Below are positions 46,545 to 56,353 of a stretch of 64,000 nt of DNA, piece by piece. Below the pieces are notes generated by a model. It was not told where the DNA came from and did no database searches. It worked only from the letters and a program-made list of their open reading frames with translations. The DNA lies in contig JAGEMR010000088.1 of assembly GCA_021030915.1 (NCBI GenBank), positions 1 to 64,000 of the forward strand, written 5' to 3'. The stretch comes from Astrothelium macrocarpum. Taxonomy: Eukaryota; Ascomycota; Dothideomycetes; Trypetheliales; Trypetheliaceae. The translations under genes were made by a program, and so were the position numbers. Within the stretch, counting starts at the first letter, position 1. The number at the start of each line of letters is the position of its first letter.

Positions 46545-48566
46545 CTATAAATTAGCGAGCACGAGGAAGAAAACCAGTAGAATCGTAGCTCTTGAAGTGA
46601 CTGAGATTCGCCTGCTACCAGCATTTGCGTTTGCAGACGCGACAGTCGCACTTGGTGCTGGTGGATGGCTTGAAGACATATTTCTTGCCAGTGGCGTTTT
46701 CGAGCTCTGCAATGGAAAGAAGCTGAGAGACGTGCTTGAAGCCGTGGGAGAAACGGCTTCGTTACTTCGAATTGTACTCTTAACCGCTTTTGTCGTTACC
46801 ACCGATGCCGAAGTCCCTTCAATCACGCCACTCATCACACTCCATATATCACTACCGATGTTTGCAATGGGAGCCGCTGTAGAGCCAGCGTCAGAGCTAT
46901 ATGTCGGCGTCTTGTCTACGAGAGCGTAGCTTGGAACTGAATTGGAAGCCTGTTCTGACTCCCATGTCATGGGGTCGGGTAATATTTGCGGCGAACCCCC
47001 TTCGAAGCTCATGATTAAGCTATCCGAGCCAGCAGGCGAAGCATTATCGGTCTGACCGCTCTTTGTTGCAAGAGCTATTGTTTGGTCAGAGATGCTGTAC
47101 TCCAACGATGACTCTGATATGGTTGTAATGTGTTCGGAGCCACCAGTAACGGAGGCAACCGGCCTGGAACCCAGCGACATGAGCAAGTTCGAGATCTGTG
47201 ATATGATCGGAGCAGACGAGCCGGTTGGAACGTCTGTTTGATGGCCAGAAAAGGTGCCGGCCCCCCCGCCGGTCGGTAAGCCTGATCCGCTTGTGCCTGG
47301 AGAGCCTGGACCTGATGCACGATTCAATGTTGCCGATGATACCATAGGACGCGTCGAATCCTGCGTAGCTGATGTTATGCCGTCTGATATCAATGTCAAT
47401 GACGAAATGCCTTTGGATGAAGAACTCCATGGTATCGAGGTTTGGACACTCGAAGTCTGTACAGTCTGGGTATTGTCTTCCTCTGACGACGGATCGAACA
47501 CACTTGATTGTTTTGACAGCTGCAACGGTGATGTTTCCCTTGCCGGCGAAATGTTTGGTGTCACTTGGCTTGATATTGTAGTTGTTGATGTTGCCAATAT
47601 GTTTGCCTGCGAGGCGACAGCACTAGCCGCGGCTGGAGCTGTAATGGCTTGTACGCTACATGGAGTATACATACAGCCTGTATACGCGATTCCAAGCGAT
47701 TGGTGTGTCTACAGTGAAGATACATTATTGGGATATAGCTGTTCTAATGGATCGGAGAGATCGACTCCCATCAGGGTATATAGCCATCCTCGAACGTCCT
47801 CTGAATTGACGCTACCAGTCTGTTTGAACGGAGAGTGACTTGGAATTGGTGAACCTGTAATGCTGGGTAGGCAACAAGTGCCATCTTCTCCTACGCTGGT
47901 TATAGAACCCGGCATGATTTCGAGGCCGGTTTGTCCCCATCCCGTGGCAGAAAAGTAGCTTCCAGGAGATGTGCTTCTTATTCTCAGTTACGTCGCAAAT
48001 TGGACCATTTGGGTTGCTTACACCGGCAGAATCGCAGCCCAAATCATGTTATCACCGGGTTCGAAATAATTTATAGGATATGTACTTCTGATTTTAGGCT
48101 AGGCATTTGAAATGATAATGAACCTACTGACATTGTTACGTTGTTATTATACAAGTCCGGAATCATCTACGTAACAGTGCCGGCAGAGTCAGTATCGGTG
48201 CGTGTTAACAGTTTCAAGGAATCATGCGTTCTATATTCGCTGTGGTAGACCGTGGAAGACCAAATCTGGTTGGTTGCTTCGTTTACTGTAACCATTACGG
48301 TACCCACAGTTGTAGGGGTAATGTATTGACTCCAGAAGTACGAGTATGCAGACATGAATGGTCCCCAAGTAGACGAGAAGGAGGAGATAGCGGTACTATT
48401 GAACGATGGGCTAATGGTCGACCTTGCGGGTTTCTCGGCATCTGACAATGAAGTGAGTTCTCAGTAATACACATCTTAGAATTTTCTAAGCCTTACACTG
48501 TTGGCAAGATACCAATGGCGTGCAAAGGCCAATGGTGAAAACGAGCGTCTGAAGAACGCCAGCCAT
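46545..48566 (-). pseudogene. GPI-anchored Ser/Thr-rich surface protein gene with a nonsense codon
   Basis: Exon 1 (48566-48497) encodes a signal peptide, MAGVLQTLVFTIGLCTPLVS. Intron 48442-48496 (donor GTAAGG) joins it in frame to PARSTISPSFNST and YITPTTVGTVMVTVNEATNQ. After one or two further introns whose borders I cannot fix (48160-47960), the frame reads YFSATGWGQTGLEIMPGSIT and VGEDGTCCLPS. The long 3' part (47672-46545) is Ser/Thr/Pro-rich. It ends in small residues and a hydrophobic tail (SRATILLVFFLVLANL), a typical GPI-attachment signal. A TAG at 47709-47711 lies in frame between the Cys-containing part and the Ser/Thr stalk and cannot be removed by a normal intron; CAG-to-TAG would explain it. 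TAG at 48167-48169 may lie at an exon end. Probably a wall or membrane protein, now truncated. Confidence 0.6.
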
Positions 48567-49859
48567 CTCGACTTTGGCACGAGTGGGACTGCCAGCGATG
48601 CTTGGAGAAAGCAGCCGACGCAAGCCTACGAGATTCGCTGTTGATATATAGATATCCCCATGGGAAGAGTTGCAGACCTATAATCTCAATTGCATGGCCA
48701 GCTGACTAGAGCTACTGAAGGCAGTGCTTCACAACACTTTTCCATTCGTGTTTCTGTCAGCCCCGTTTAGTATGTGCTCGCCTGGCAATACCTTATCTGG
48801 AATATGCAAGACAATAAAGGGCCCAATCCCTGTATCTGCCTATTTGCCTTGTAATCATTGAGCTGACTATTGTGCTCATTGGCAAGCACTTGCATGGCAG
48901 CATTTCCTCTCCGGTTACACCCACAAAGGGCGCTAGCTTTTTGAAACAGTGCTCCATGTTATTCTAGGCCAAAAGCTGACACGATTGCGAGGAGAGCATG
49001 GAGAGAGTGTCACATTTATAAATAATTCGCAGCAACTGGAATCCAGCATTGTGCGGAGCTGAACCGTTGTGCATTGACCTGAGTTTCAAGTTGTACATAA
49101 GCCAGGCGCATCAGACGGCTAGACCTAATACCGTAGACTGACACCAAGTGGAATCTTTGAAGCCACAAGCGTTGATCAACATAGTAGCATCGACAAGTCA
49201 AAAGCTGATTTATTACTCGCTTGATAGTCTCGTGAGCTTCCTCTAATAAATATCTGCATAAGTGTGATCTAGTCTGTCACGGTAGCCGTGGACCATGAAT
49301 GGGAGCTGTACATCGTCAATTCATCCTCAATGCCTATGTGGATCAGACCCAGACCTGTGGTCTTCAATGAAAATTTTACAATATCAATACTACTGTACCA
49401 CTAGTCGGTGAAGCTCGAATCGGATCCAGTAACAGCGGAGGTTTCGGGTATGTTTCTCTGATTGGCTCAGACTGCTTAGCTGAGCAAAATGAACTAATCC
49501 TAGTAAGGCAATTTCAGCTTCACCGACTGGTCGATGTCAGTCTAGCCATCGCACGCGCCCATGGGCTGTAGATTTCGCCCCAGCTTCGACCACTTTCGGA
49601 GATTGGGCCTATATACAAGCCGTCATGCCTGACAGAGCTGTAAATCACGATGATCATGCCGTGCATTGGATGAGAGGAGGCCTGGTGATATCAAGTCCAC
49701 TGGCTCGCATGTAATAAAGCCGAGCTATCGCACATAAATTGTGCTACATAACTTGATGTGCCGATTTCCTGCCTGGCTTACACAAGTCCGCTCTGCTATT
49801 TGCTCTGCGATGTATCTTGGTTATAATTTGAAAGCTTCGGAATAATCCTTGCTGTTACT
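48567..49859. other. Divergent promoter region between two surface-protein genes
   Basis: About 1.3 kb. No gene recognised. Confidence 0.5.
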
Positions 49860-51610
49860 ATGCATTCCCAACTCTTTTCCCAACTCTTTTGGCTTTTGCT
49901 TACTGGGCTTTTGAACCGCGTGTGTTCTACTTCGGGAGGAACGATTACGCCGCTGAGCATTTCTCCAAGCCTTTACTGGTGAGTAGATGTTGCAAAGTCT
50001 CGAACTTGTCATGTTAATTCTCTCCGCCTAGGGACGGAGACGATGGATGGTGGTGTACTTTCCAAATTCAAGTTGGCACACCAGGATAAACTGTAAGGCT
50101 TTTGCCGGGTACTTCTGCTAGTGCGGGCTCTACCATTTGGGTGGTTAGTTATAGAACCATAATGGATCATGGATTTACGCATTGAAATTTTGACCAGGTG
50201 ATCTCGGAAGGCTGCGTTGACGTCAATCCAGACTTAACGAATTGCCCCAATGAGCGAGGATACGTGTTTCAAAGCAATCTCTCCTCAAGCTGGTCTACAC
50301 AAGGAATCCAAAATGGAATTGAGGGTGCCATCTTCTCGCTGAATACATTCGAAGAAGGCGTTCTTGGCTTGACCGGGAATGGTTCGTACGGATATGACTC
50401 TGTCAGCCTGGGCTTGCCTGGGTCCAATTTACCTACTTTACAAAAGCAGGTCATCGCCGGCATCTGGACGGATAATTATTTTCTTGGAAGCTTAGGCTTG
50501 AGCCCGGTCCCTTTCAACTTCACCAGTCTCGATGACCCGCAGCCAAGTATGCTAGGAACCCTACGCAATCAATCTCTGATCCCGAGCGCATCATGGGCAT
50601 ACACAGCAGGAGCTCACTACCAGAATCCCCCAGCCTACGGAAGCTTGACTCTTGGCGGTTTCGACGCAACCAGGTTCAGATCGAATGACGTTTCATTTGC
50701 CTTTGGGGCAGACTTCTCCAGAGACCTTTTGGTGGGCTTGCAGTCTATATCATATGATACGATTGGAAGCTCCCCCTTATTGACAAGCAATATCGATATT
50801 TTCATCGACTCGATGGTCACTGAGATTTGGCTCCCCATTGATTCCTGTGAAGCGTTTGCGCAGAACTTTAATCTGACTTGGAATAGTCAAGGCCAGCTAT
50901 ACCTGGTCGATGACAGTGCACATGCCGCTCTTCTTGCCCAGAATCCAACATTCACCTTCACAATCGGCCAAGCCGGTGGCGGGGTTGATACAGTTGACAT
51001 ATCCTTGCCTTATGCTGCTTTCGATCTGAACTTGACGTACCCAATTGTCGGTAACACGACACGCTATTTCCAACTCAAGCAGGCCCAGAACTCTTCACAG
51101 TACACTCTTGGTCGGACATTTCTCCAGGAGGCGTATGTGACCGCGGACTACGACAGACGAAATTTCTCTGTCTCACAAGCATTGTTTCCTTCCACTTCTG
51201 TAAATCAAGATATTGTTGCCATTCACCCTCCAGGTTACAATTCAAGCAGAAACGGAACGGGACTGAGTAAAGGTTCAATCGCTGGCATCGTTGTATCAGT
51301 TGTCGCAAGTTTCGCAATAGCAATCCTGGCAGTAATGCTTTGCACAAAACGTCGCCGTAAGCGAAGACAGGCTACAACCACTAACGTTCCATCCGGTGGG
51401 AGATTTGCGGTAAAGGCGCAGGCAAAATTCGAAGGAGACGATGCTGGTGTGCAGGAAATAGATGGAGGAAATCCAATGATGGTAGAGCTACCAGCTCATG
51501 TGTGTTATCTGGGACGGCACGAGATTGGATCAGAAATCAAGATTCATGAGATGGCGAGTCAGGAGCCACCAATCAGTGAGCTCGAGGCAACTGAGGCGCA
51601 AGTAAGATAA
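49860..51610 (+). pseudogene. Aspartic-protease-like single-pass membrane protein with one nonsense codon
   Basis: Exons 49860-49978, 50032-50143 and 50198-51610, with introns of 53 nt (donor GTGAGT) and 54 nt (donor GTTAGT), form one frame. It would give about 547 aa but for TAA at 50087-50089. Signal peptide MHSQLFSQLFWLLLTG. A pepsin-type fold is suggested by FQIQVGTPG, NPPAYGSLTLGGFDATRF, IDIFIDSMVTEIWLPI and YTLGRTFLQEAYVTADYD. The first active-site region reads LLPGTSASAGSTIWVV, with GTS where active enzymes have DTG, so even the intact protein would be a likely pseudo-protease. A TM segment (GIVVSVVASFAIAILAVML) is followed by a basic cytoplasmic stretch and acidic tail. CAA-to-TAA (CpA to TpA) explains the stop. 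Either a young pseudogene or a base error; everything else is open. Confidence 0.75.
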
Positions 51611-51832
51611 GGTCAGGACCTGGTTCCATGATTTGGCCTTCTATACTCGGCCGGATCAGGAGGTTGTGAGGTGTCGATTTTGTGATACCATGATATCCAT
51701 CCTTTGTATGCATTTCCCATAGCCTTTCAGGTAGTTGCTCCGACATGTTAGAACACAGAATGCATATGAGCTATTCATTGTTGTGTCCACTTATGAATTT
51801 CTCAGACCCAGTGACTTATTCGAATGATTCGT

Positions 51833-52789
51833 CTACTTGGGCGAAGCCGGTCGCAAATCTTTAAAATTCAGGTTTCTAATGACGCCAGCACCTGCAAAAC
51901 CACGGCTATCTGCAGTAACGTCCGAAATATCTTGGTCGGTTATTGATTCTTCTCCTGTAGTATTGACATATCCTGCGACGGCAATCCCGTCGTTAGTCGC
52001 CTTCACGACCCTAATCTTCTGCCTTGTTCGCTCAGAGATCGTTCTCGAAAGTGCTTCGCTACACTTTTTTTGGAAAGTATCGTTGGAGACTTGTTGTTGC
52101 CGTATCGCTTCCATAAGTTCTGATTTGCTTCGACGTGAGTCTTCACCTGATTGGGTGATATCAGATATAGCGATTTGTTGTAAAACACCTTCTACCTCCA
52201 TTCCCTCATTGTCTGTACGGGTGATCTCATTCTGCAGAGTAGACTCATTTTGTTTCAACATCATGTCCCTCACCTCTTTCATGAGATTCTCTTGGCGGGT
52301 AGTCGCGATGCTAAAATCCCTCGTCAGCGAGCTTCGAGAATCTTCTAAGGGCTGGTCAAGTTCTATGTTGAATGCATACATGGTAGCCGTCGACAGGGCT
52401 ATAGTCAGAGTACTCCTGCAATCATTCAGCTGTCCCTTAAATGTCTTGATCCTCTGCTGCCCAAGAAGACCCACCCTCCACCTATCCACCCAGAAAGTCT
52501 TGTCTTCGGTAGAATGTCTCATCCAATGATCAAGTTGGACTTGAAAGGCCATACATGCTCGGCGGCAGTTCTTCACGGCCAACTCGACTTCAGCGTTGAA
52601 AATGGTCGGCACATCCTCTTCCAGCCTACAGAGTACAGGTTCGACTGCGTGCAGATCGAAGCTTAAGTTACGAACTGTGTCGGATGCACCCTTCACATTA
52701 TCGATCGTTGCGCAAAGCAATTGTACGCTTTGGACGGCTGCAGCGGCAACGCCGACAATCGAGGCGGCGACGCTGAAGCCGTCAGTCAT
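51833..52789 (-). CDS. HeLo-like effector with two C-terminal amyloid-type motifs
   Basis: Single-exon frame, 318 aa. The N-terminus MTDGFSVAASIVGVAAAAVQ, then TIDNVKGASDTVRNLSFDLH, matches the fungal N-terminal (HeLo-like) domain of STAND-associated proteins. In that family the hydrophobic, glycine/alanine-rich first helix inserts into membranes on activation. A helical body runs to about residue 210, with a Gln/Glu-rich linker. The tail holds two related segments, IRVVKATNDGIAVAGYV (about residue 259) and ISDVTADSRGFAGAGVI (about residue 288), spaced 29 residues. The NACHT gene transcribed divergently 346 bp away carries one copy of the same motif at its N-terminus. By analogy with HET-S/NWD2, this protein would be the cell-death executioner triggered by templating. 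Domain assignment is from pattern memory; the motif sharing is seen directly. Confidence 0.78.
   Translation of the reverse strand: MTDGFSVAASIVGVAAAAVQSVQLLCATIDNVKGASDTVRNLSFDLHAVEPVLCRLEEDVPTIFNAEVELAVKNCRRACMAFQVQLDHWMRHSTEDKTFWVDRWRVGLLGQQRIKTFKGQLNDCRSTLTIALSTATMYAFNIELDQPLEDSRSSLTRDFSIATTRQENLMKEVRDMMLKQNESTLQNEITRTDNEGMEVEGVLQQIAISDITQSGEDSRRSKSELMEAIRQQQVSNDTFQKKCSEALSRTISERTRQKIRVVKATNDGIAVAGYVNTTGEESITDQDISDVTADSRGFAGAGVIRNLNFKDLRPASPK
51863..52015 (-). other. Two amyloid-type motif copies in the effector tail
   Basis: Copy 1 starts at residue 259 and copy 2 at residue 288 of the effector. Shared pattern: I-x-x-V-x-A-[TD]-[NS]-x-G-x-A-x-A-G-x-[VI]. The length (about 20 residues), Gly/Ala/Asn richness and duplication resemble HET-s-related amyloid motifs. 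Whether they form fibrils is untested. Confidence 0.6.
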
Positions 52790-53135
52790 TTTTGTTTGAA
52801 GGCAGGACTGCTAAAGAAAGGACTTGGACAACTCTGAATACTGAGAAGACGTCTCACATCGACAAGAAGACGCATCCAGAGAGTTCTGAATGTACAAAAA
52901 GTTCAGCTGCACTGATTAGGAATAGTCCGAAGCCACACGCATCCTCAATCTCTGATCAGTTGCATGAAAAGCCATGATGGCACTGGCCATTGCTCACAAT
53001 CTCAGTCTCTGTTCACTATCGAGGCATCTAAATCAACCAATTCATCCGCATTAATGGTCAGTTAGATAGTGTTATCGATTGAGCGGCACTAGGTTCCTTA
53101 GACCGACTTAGCGGCTCACGCGAGGTCAAGCGGCC
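52790..53135. promoter_or_regulatory. Bidirectional promoter of the effector/receptor pair
   Basis: 346 bp separate the two divergent start codons, so both genes must draw their core promoters from this stretch. That favours co-expression. No TATA box or named operator was recognised. Confidence 0.5.
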
Positions 53136-53168
53136 ATGTCAAGCGCGTCGCCGTCCCATCAGCAACAC

Positions 53169-53243
53169 ATCCAAGGTGTATCAGCAACGAACAACGGGCA
53201 AGCATTCGCTGGCACGGTTTACGGAGACGTACACTTTGCCAAT
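53169..53243 (+). other. Amyloid-type motif at the receptor N-terminus
   Basis: Residues 12 onward read IQGVSATNNGQAFAGTV, then a YGDVHF extension. It aligns with both effector copies at I, V, A, N/S, G, A, A-G and V/I. The extreme N-terminal position in front of a NACHT domain is where receptor-side motifs of fungal amyloid signalling pairs sit. Confidence 0.6.
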
Positions 53244-55601
53244 ACTGAAGACCATCAGAGTTCGTGTGCCACCATCATTGCCTTGTCAGCTTTTGCATGT
53301 GATTGCAGCCATTAACGCTCATAATTAACAGAAGTCTCGGAACGCAACTATGACAAGTGTCGAAACGCTCTCTTCCTTACCGACCCTCACGTCGATCGAG
53401 AATCTCTCATAAGCCTCAAGGGCAGAAAGGCTGCTGGCACATGTGAATGGATCCTAAAAAATCGCAAATATCAGTCCTGGTTGGACGATGGCCCGCCTCT
53501 CCTCTGGATATCAGGCGGGCCTGGTAAAGGAAAGACAATGCTCTCAATCTTCCTTACGGAACAGCTTGAGAGGATGGCGGGCAGCGTCGAAAATACAGAG
53601 CTGATATTCTACTTCTGTGGCCATCAAGACCAGAAGCGCAACACTGCTGGTGCTATCGTCCGAGGGTTGCTGTATCAAATAATTAACAAACGCCCAGTCT
53701 TGGCAAAACATGCATCACCTTACTTCGAAACTCAAGAAAGGACGCATGAAACATCAAAGTCTCTTGAAACTCTGTGGGTGATTTTCAGAAAAATTATACA
53801 AGATCCCAATATTGGGTCGATATTTTGTGTGCTCGACGGACTTGATGAATGTGATGAAGATACTTGCAGGAAACTAGTACCAAAGTTTGTCAACTTGTTT
53901 CCTACAGAGGATTCACAGCCGATCAGAAGTGGATTCAGACTTGCACTTGTTAGCCGGGAACTTATAGGACTACATAGCTGTGTACAAATCAAGTTGGACC
54001 CTGACAACGATGAGGAAGTGAAGAAAGATGTTTCTCGATACATCTCGAGCAGAGTACAAGAGCTATCACGTATAGATGGATTTAATTTAGGTATTTCCCG
54101 GCAAATCGAGAGCAGTCTTCTTAGTCGCGCTGAGGGGACCTTTATATGGATCGGCTTTGTTATGAACGAGTTATCACAAAAGAAAACACTTATCGAGATA
54201 GAAGAGACTGCTGAGAATTTTCCCAAAGGATTAGATGCAATCTACGACCGTATGCTGCTTCAAATTGAGAAAGACCGAAGACAGACTATCTCAAAGCTTC
54301 TTCGATGGGTGTTAATGGCTGCTCGTCCCCTCACACTACAAGAGCTAGCGACTGCCGTTGGTATCAAATGCTCAGCCCTGGTTACTTCAGAACAAGCTAC
54401 TCGAGATCACGTTGCTTTGTGTGGGTTCTTCCACAAGGTCAAGGAGCAAGAGCAAGTGGTACGTCTGATTCATCAATCGGCTCGAGATTATTTACTACGC
54501 AAAGAACCGGACTGCCGCATAGACTTGGAATTTTTCCGCATCAAACCTGACCAGGCCCATTTGGAGATGGCGCAGACTTGCCTCACTTACCTTACTTGCA
54601 GCCCCATTCAATGTCCCCAAGACAATACAGATTCTCCAAGGCTTTCTCCATGGAGTTCTGATATCCAGTCCGCCAGAAAGCACCTCAAGAGTGAAGTATT
54701 GCGCTTTCCACTAATGGAATACGCAGTGCACCAATGGCCAGAACATGCAAGGAAATGTACCACTCTCGTGAGAGACCTCTTTCGCTTTCAAAGGATTTTC
54801 TTTCAAAAAGGTTCTACGATACGGTCTGATTGGTGGAAAGTGTATCGCCAACTACTGTTTGTTGAACCGGTCGATCCACCCAGATTACACATGGCTTGTT
54901 ACCTTGGACTAGAGGGGTGGGTTCAACATATACTTAAAGAAAAGTCTCTGATGCATAGAGTCTACAAGGCCGACTCAGACTCCTGTCTCGCTCGAACGCC
55001 GCTGCATTGGGCTGTAAAGGGAGGGCATGAGGCAGTTGTGGAGCTCTTAATCGAACAGAGAGCAGATATAGAACGGCAGGACAAATATCGTTATACGCCA
55101 TTGGTGCTGGCTGCAGATCTGGGGGAAGAGGCTATTGTATCGTCTCTGATCAGACATGGAGCAAATATTGAAGGAGAGGATCTTTATGGCGACACACCAC
55201 TGCATCTCGCAGCATCACAGGGAAGAGACGCAATCGCATCGCTTCTGATCCAGAACGGAGCAAATATTGAAGCAAAGAACGGAGAGAGCGAGACACCACT
55301 ATTCAGTGCAATAGGAAGAGACCATGACGCAGTGGTATCGCTCTTGATTCACCATGGAGCAGATATTGAAGCCGAATCAACCGACGGTGGAACGTTGCTT
55401 TCACGCGCTGCAATGATGGGAGCCAAGGCGAGTGTGAAGCGGCTACTGGAGTTAAGTACAGTCGATGTGGACGCAAAAGATCGAAATGGTCGAACGCCGC
55501 TAACACTAGCTGCTTTATGTAAATGGTTTCGGAGGGCCAAAGACTATGAAGTGGTTGTAGAGTTGCTATTGAAGACAGATAAGGTTGGCGTAAACTCAAA
55601 T

Positions 55602-56309
55602 GATCGAGATGGTCGTACGCCGCTATCGTGGGCTGCGCGGGGGTATAAAAATGAAAAGATTATCAAGCTACTAATTGAGGTGGGCAAGGCGGACGTAGAT
55701 GCGAAGGATGCTGACGGTCGTACGCCGCTATCATGGGCTGCGTCAACGTATGAAAGCGAGAAGAGTATAAAGCCACTAATTGAGATGGGCAAGGCAGACG
55801 TAGACTCGAAAGATGCTAACGGTCGTACGCCGCTATCGTGGGCTGCGTGGGGGTATGAAAGTGAAAAGATTGTGAAGCTACTAATTGAAGTGGGCAAGGC
55901 GGACGTAGATGCGAAGGATGCTAACGGTCGTACGCCGCTATCATGGGCTGCGTCGAAGTCTGAAAGCGAGAAGAGTGTGAAGCTACTAATTGAGATGGGC
56001 AAGGCGGACGTAAATGCGGAGGATGATGACGGTCGAACACCGCTATCGTGGGCTGCAGAAGGTTCATCAGGTGTGAATGCCGTAAATGTGGATACCATAG
56101 AACTACTATTAGAGACGGGCAAGGTGGATGTTAACGCGAAGGATAACAAGGGTCGAACGCCGCTATGGTGGGCTGTACATTCCAGACGCAAGGACCAGAA
56201 TGTGGATACCATAAAACTATTATTAGAGGTGGGCAAGGCGGACGTAAACGCGAAAGACGATGATGGTCGGACACCGCTGTGGTGGGCTAAGAGAGGAAGG
56301 CGGAATTTA
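55602..56309 (+). repeat. Nearly identical ankyrin repeats in the receptor
   Basis: Seven units of the form DxxGRTPLSWAA...IKLLIEVGKADV, mostly ~35 codons (about 105 nt) apart and longer for two units. The DNA is conserved too: GGTCGTACGCCGCTATCGTG recurs with one or two changes. Variation is concentrated at the positions after SWAA. Confidence 0.85.
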
Positions 56310-56353
56310 GGAGTATCCACGGGTCCGTACAACCCACGGGTATCTACAACACC
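56310..56353 (+). repeat. Left TIR of the receptor-gene insertion
   Basis: 44 bp, pairs with 62509-62552. Contains two inverted copies of CCACGGGT-like units. Confidence 0.88.

Noticed and set aside
55544..56332. 262-codon open frame on the minus strand
   Set aside because: Antisense shadow of the receptor's ankyrin repeats, repeating with the same period.
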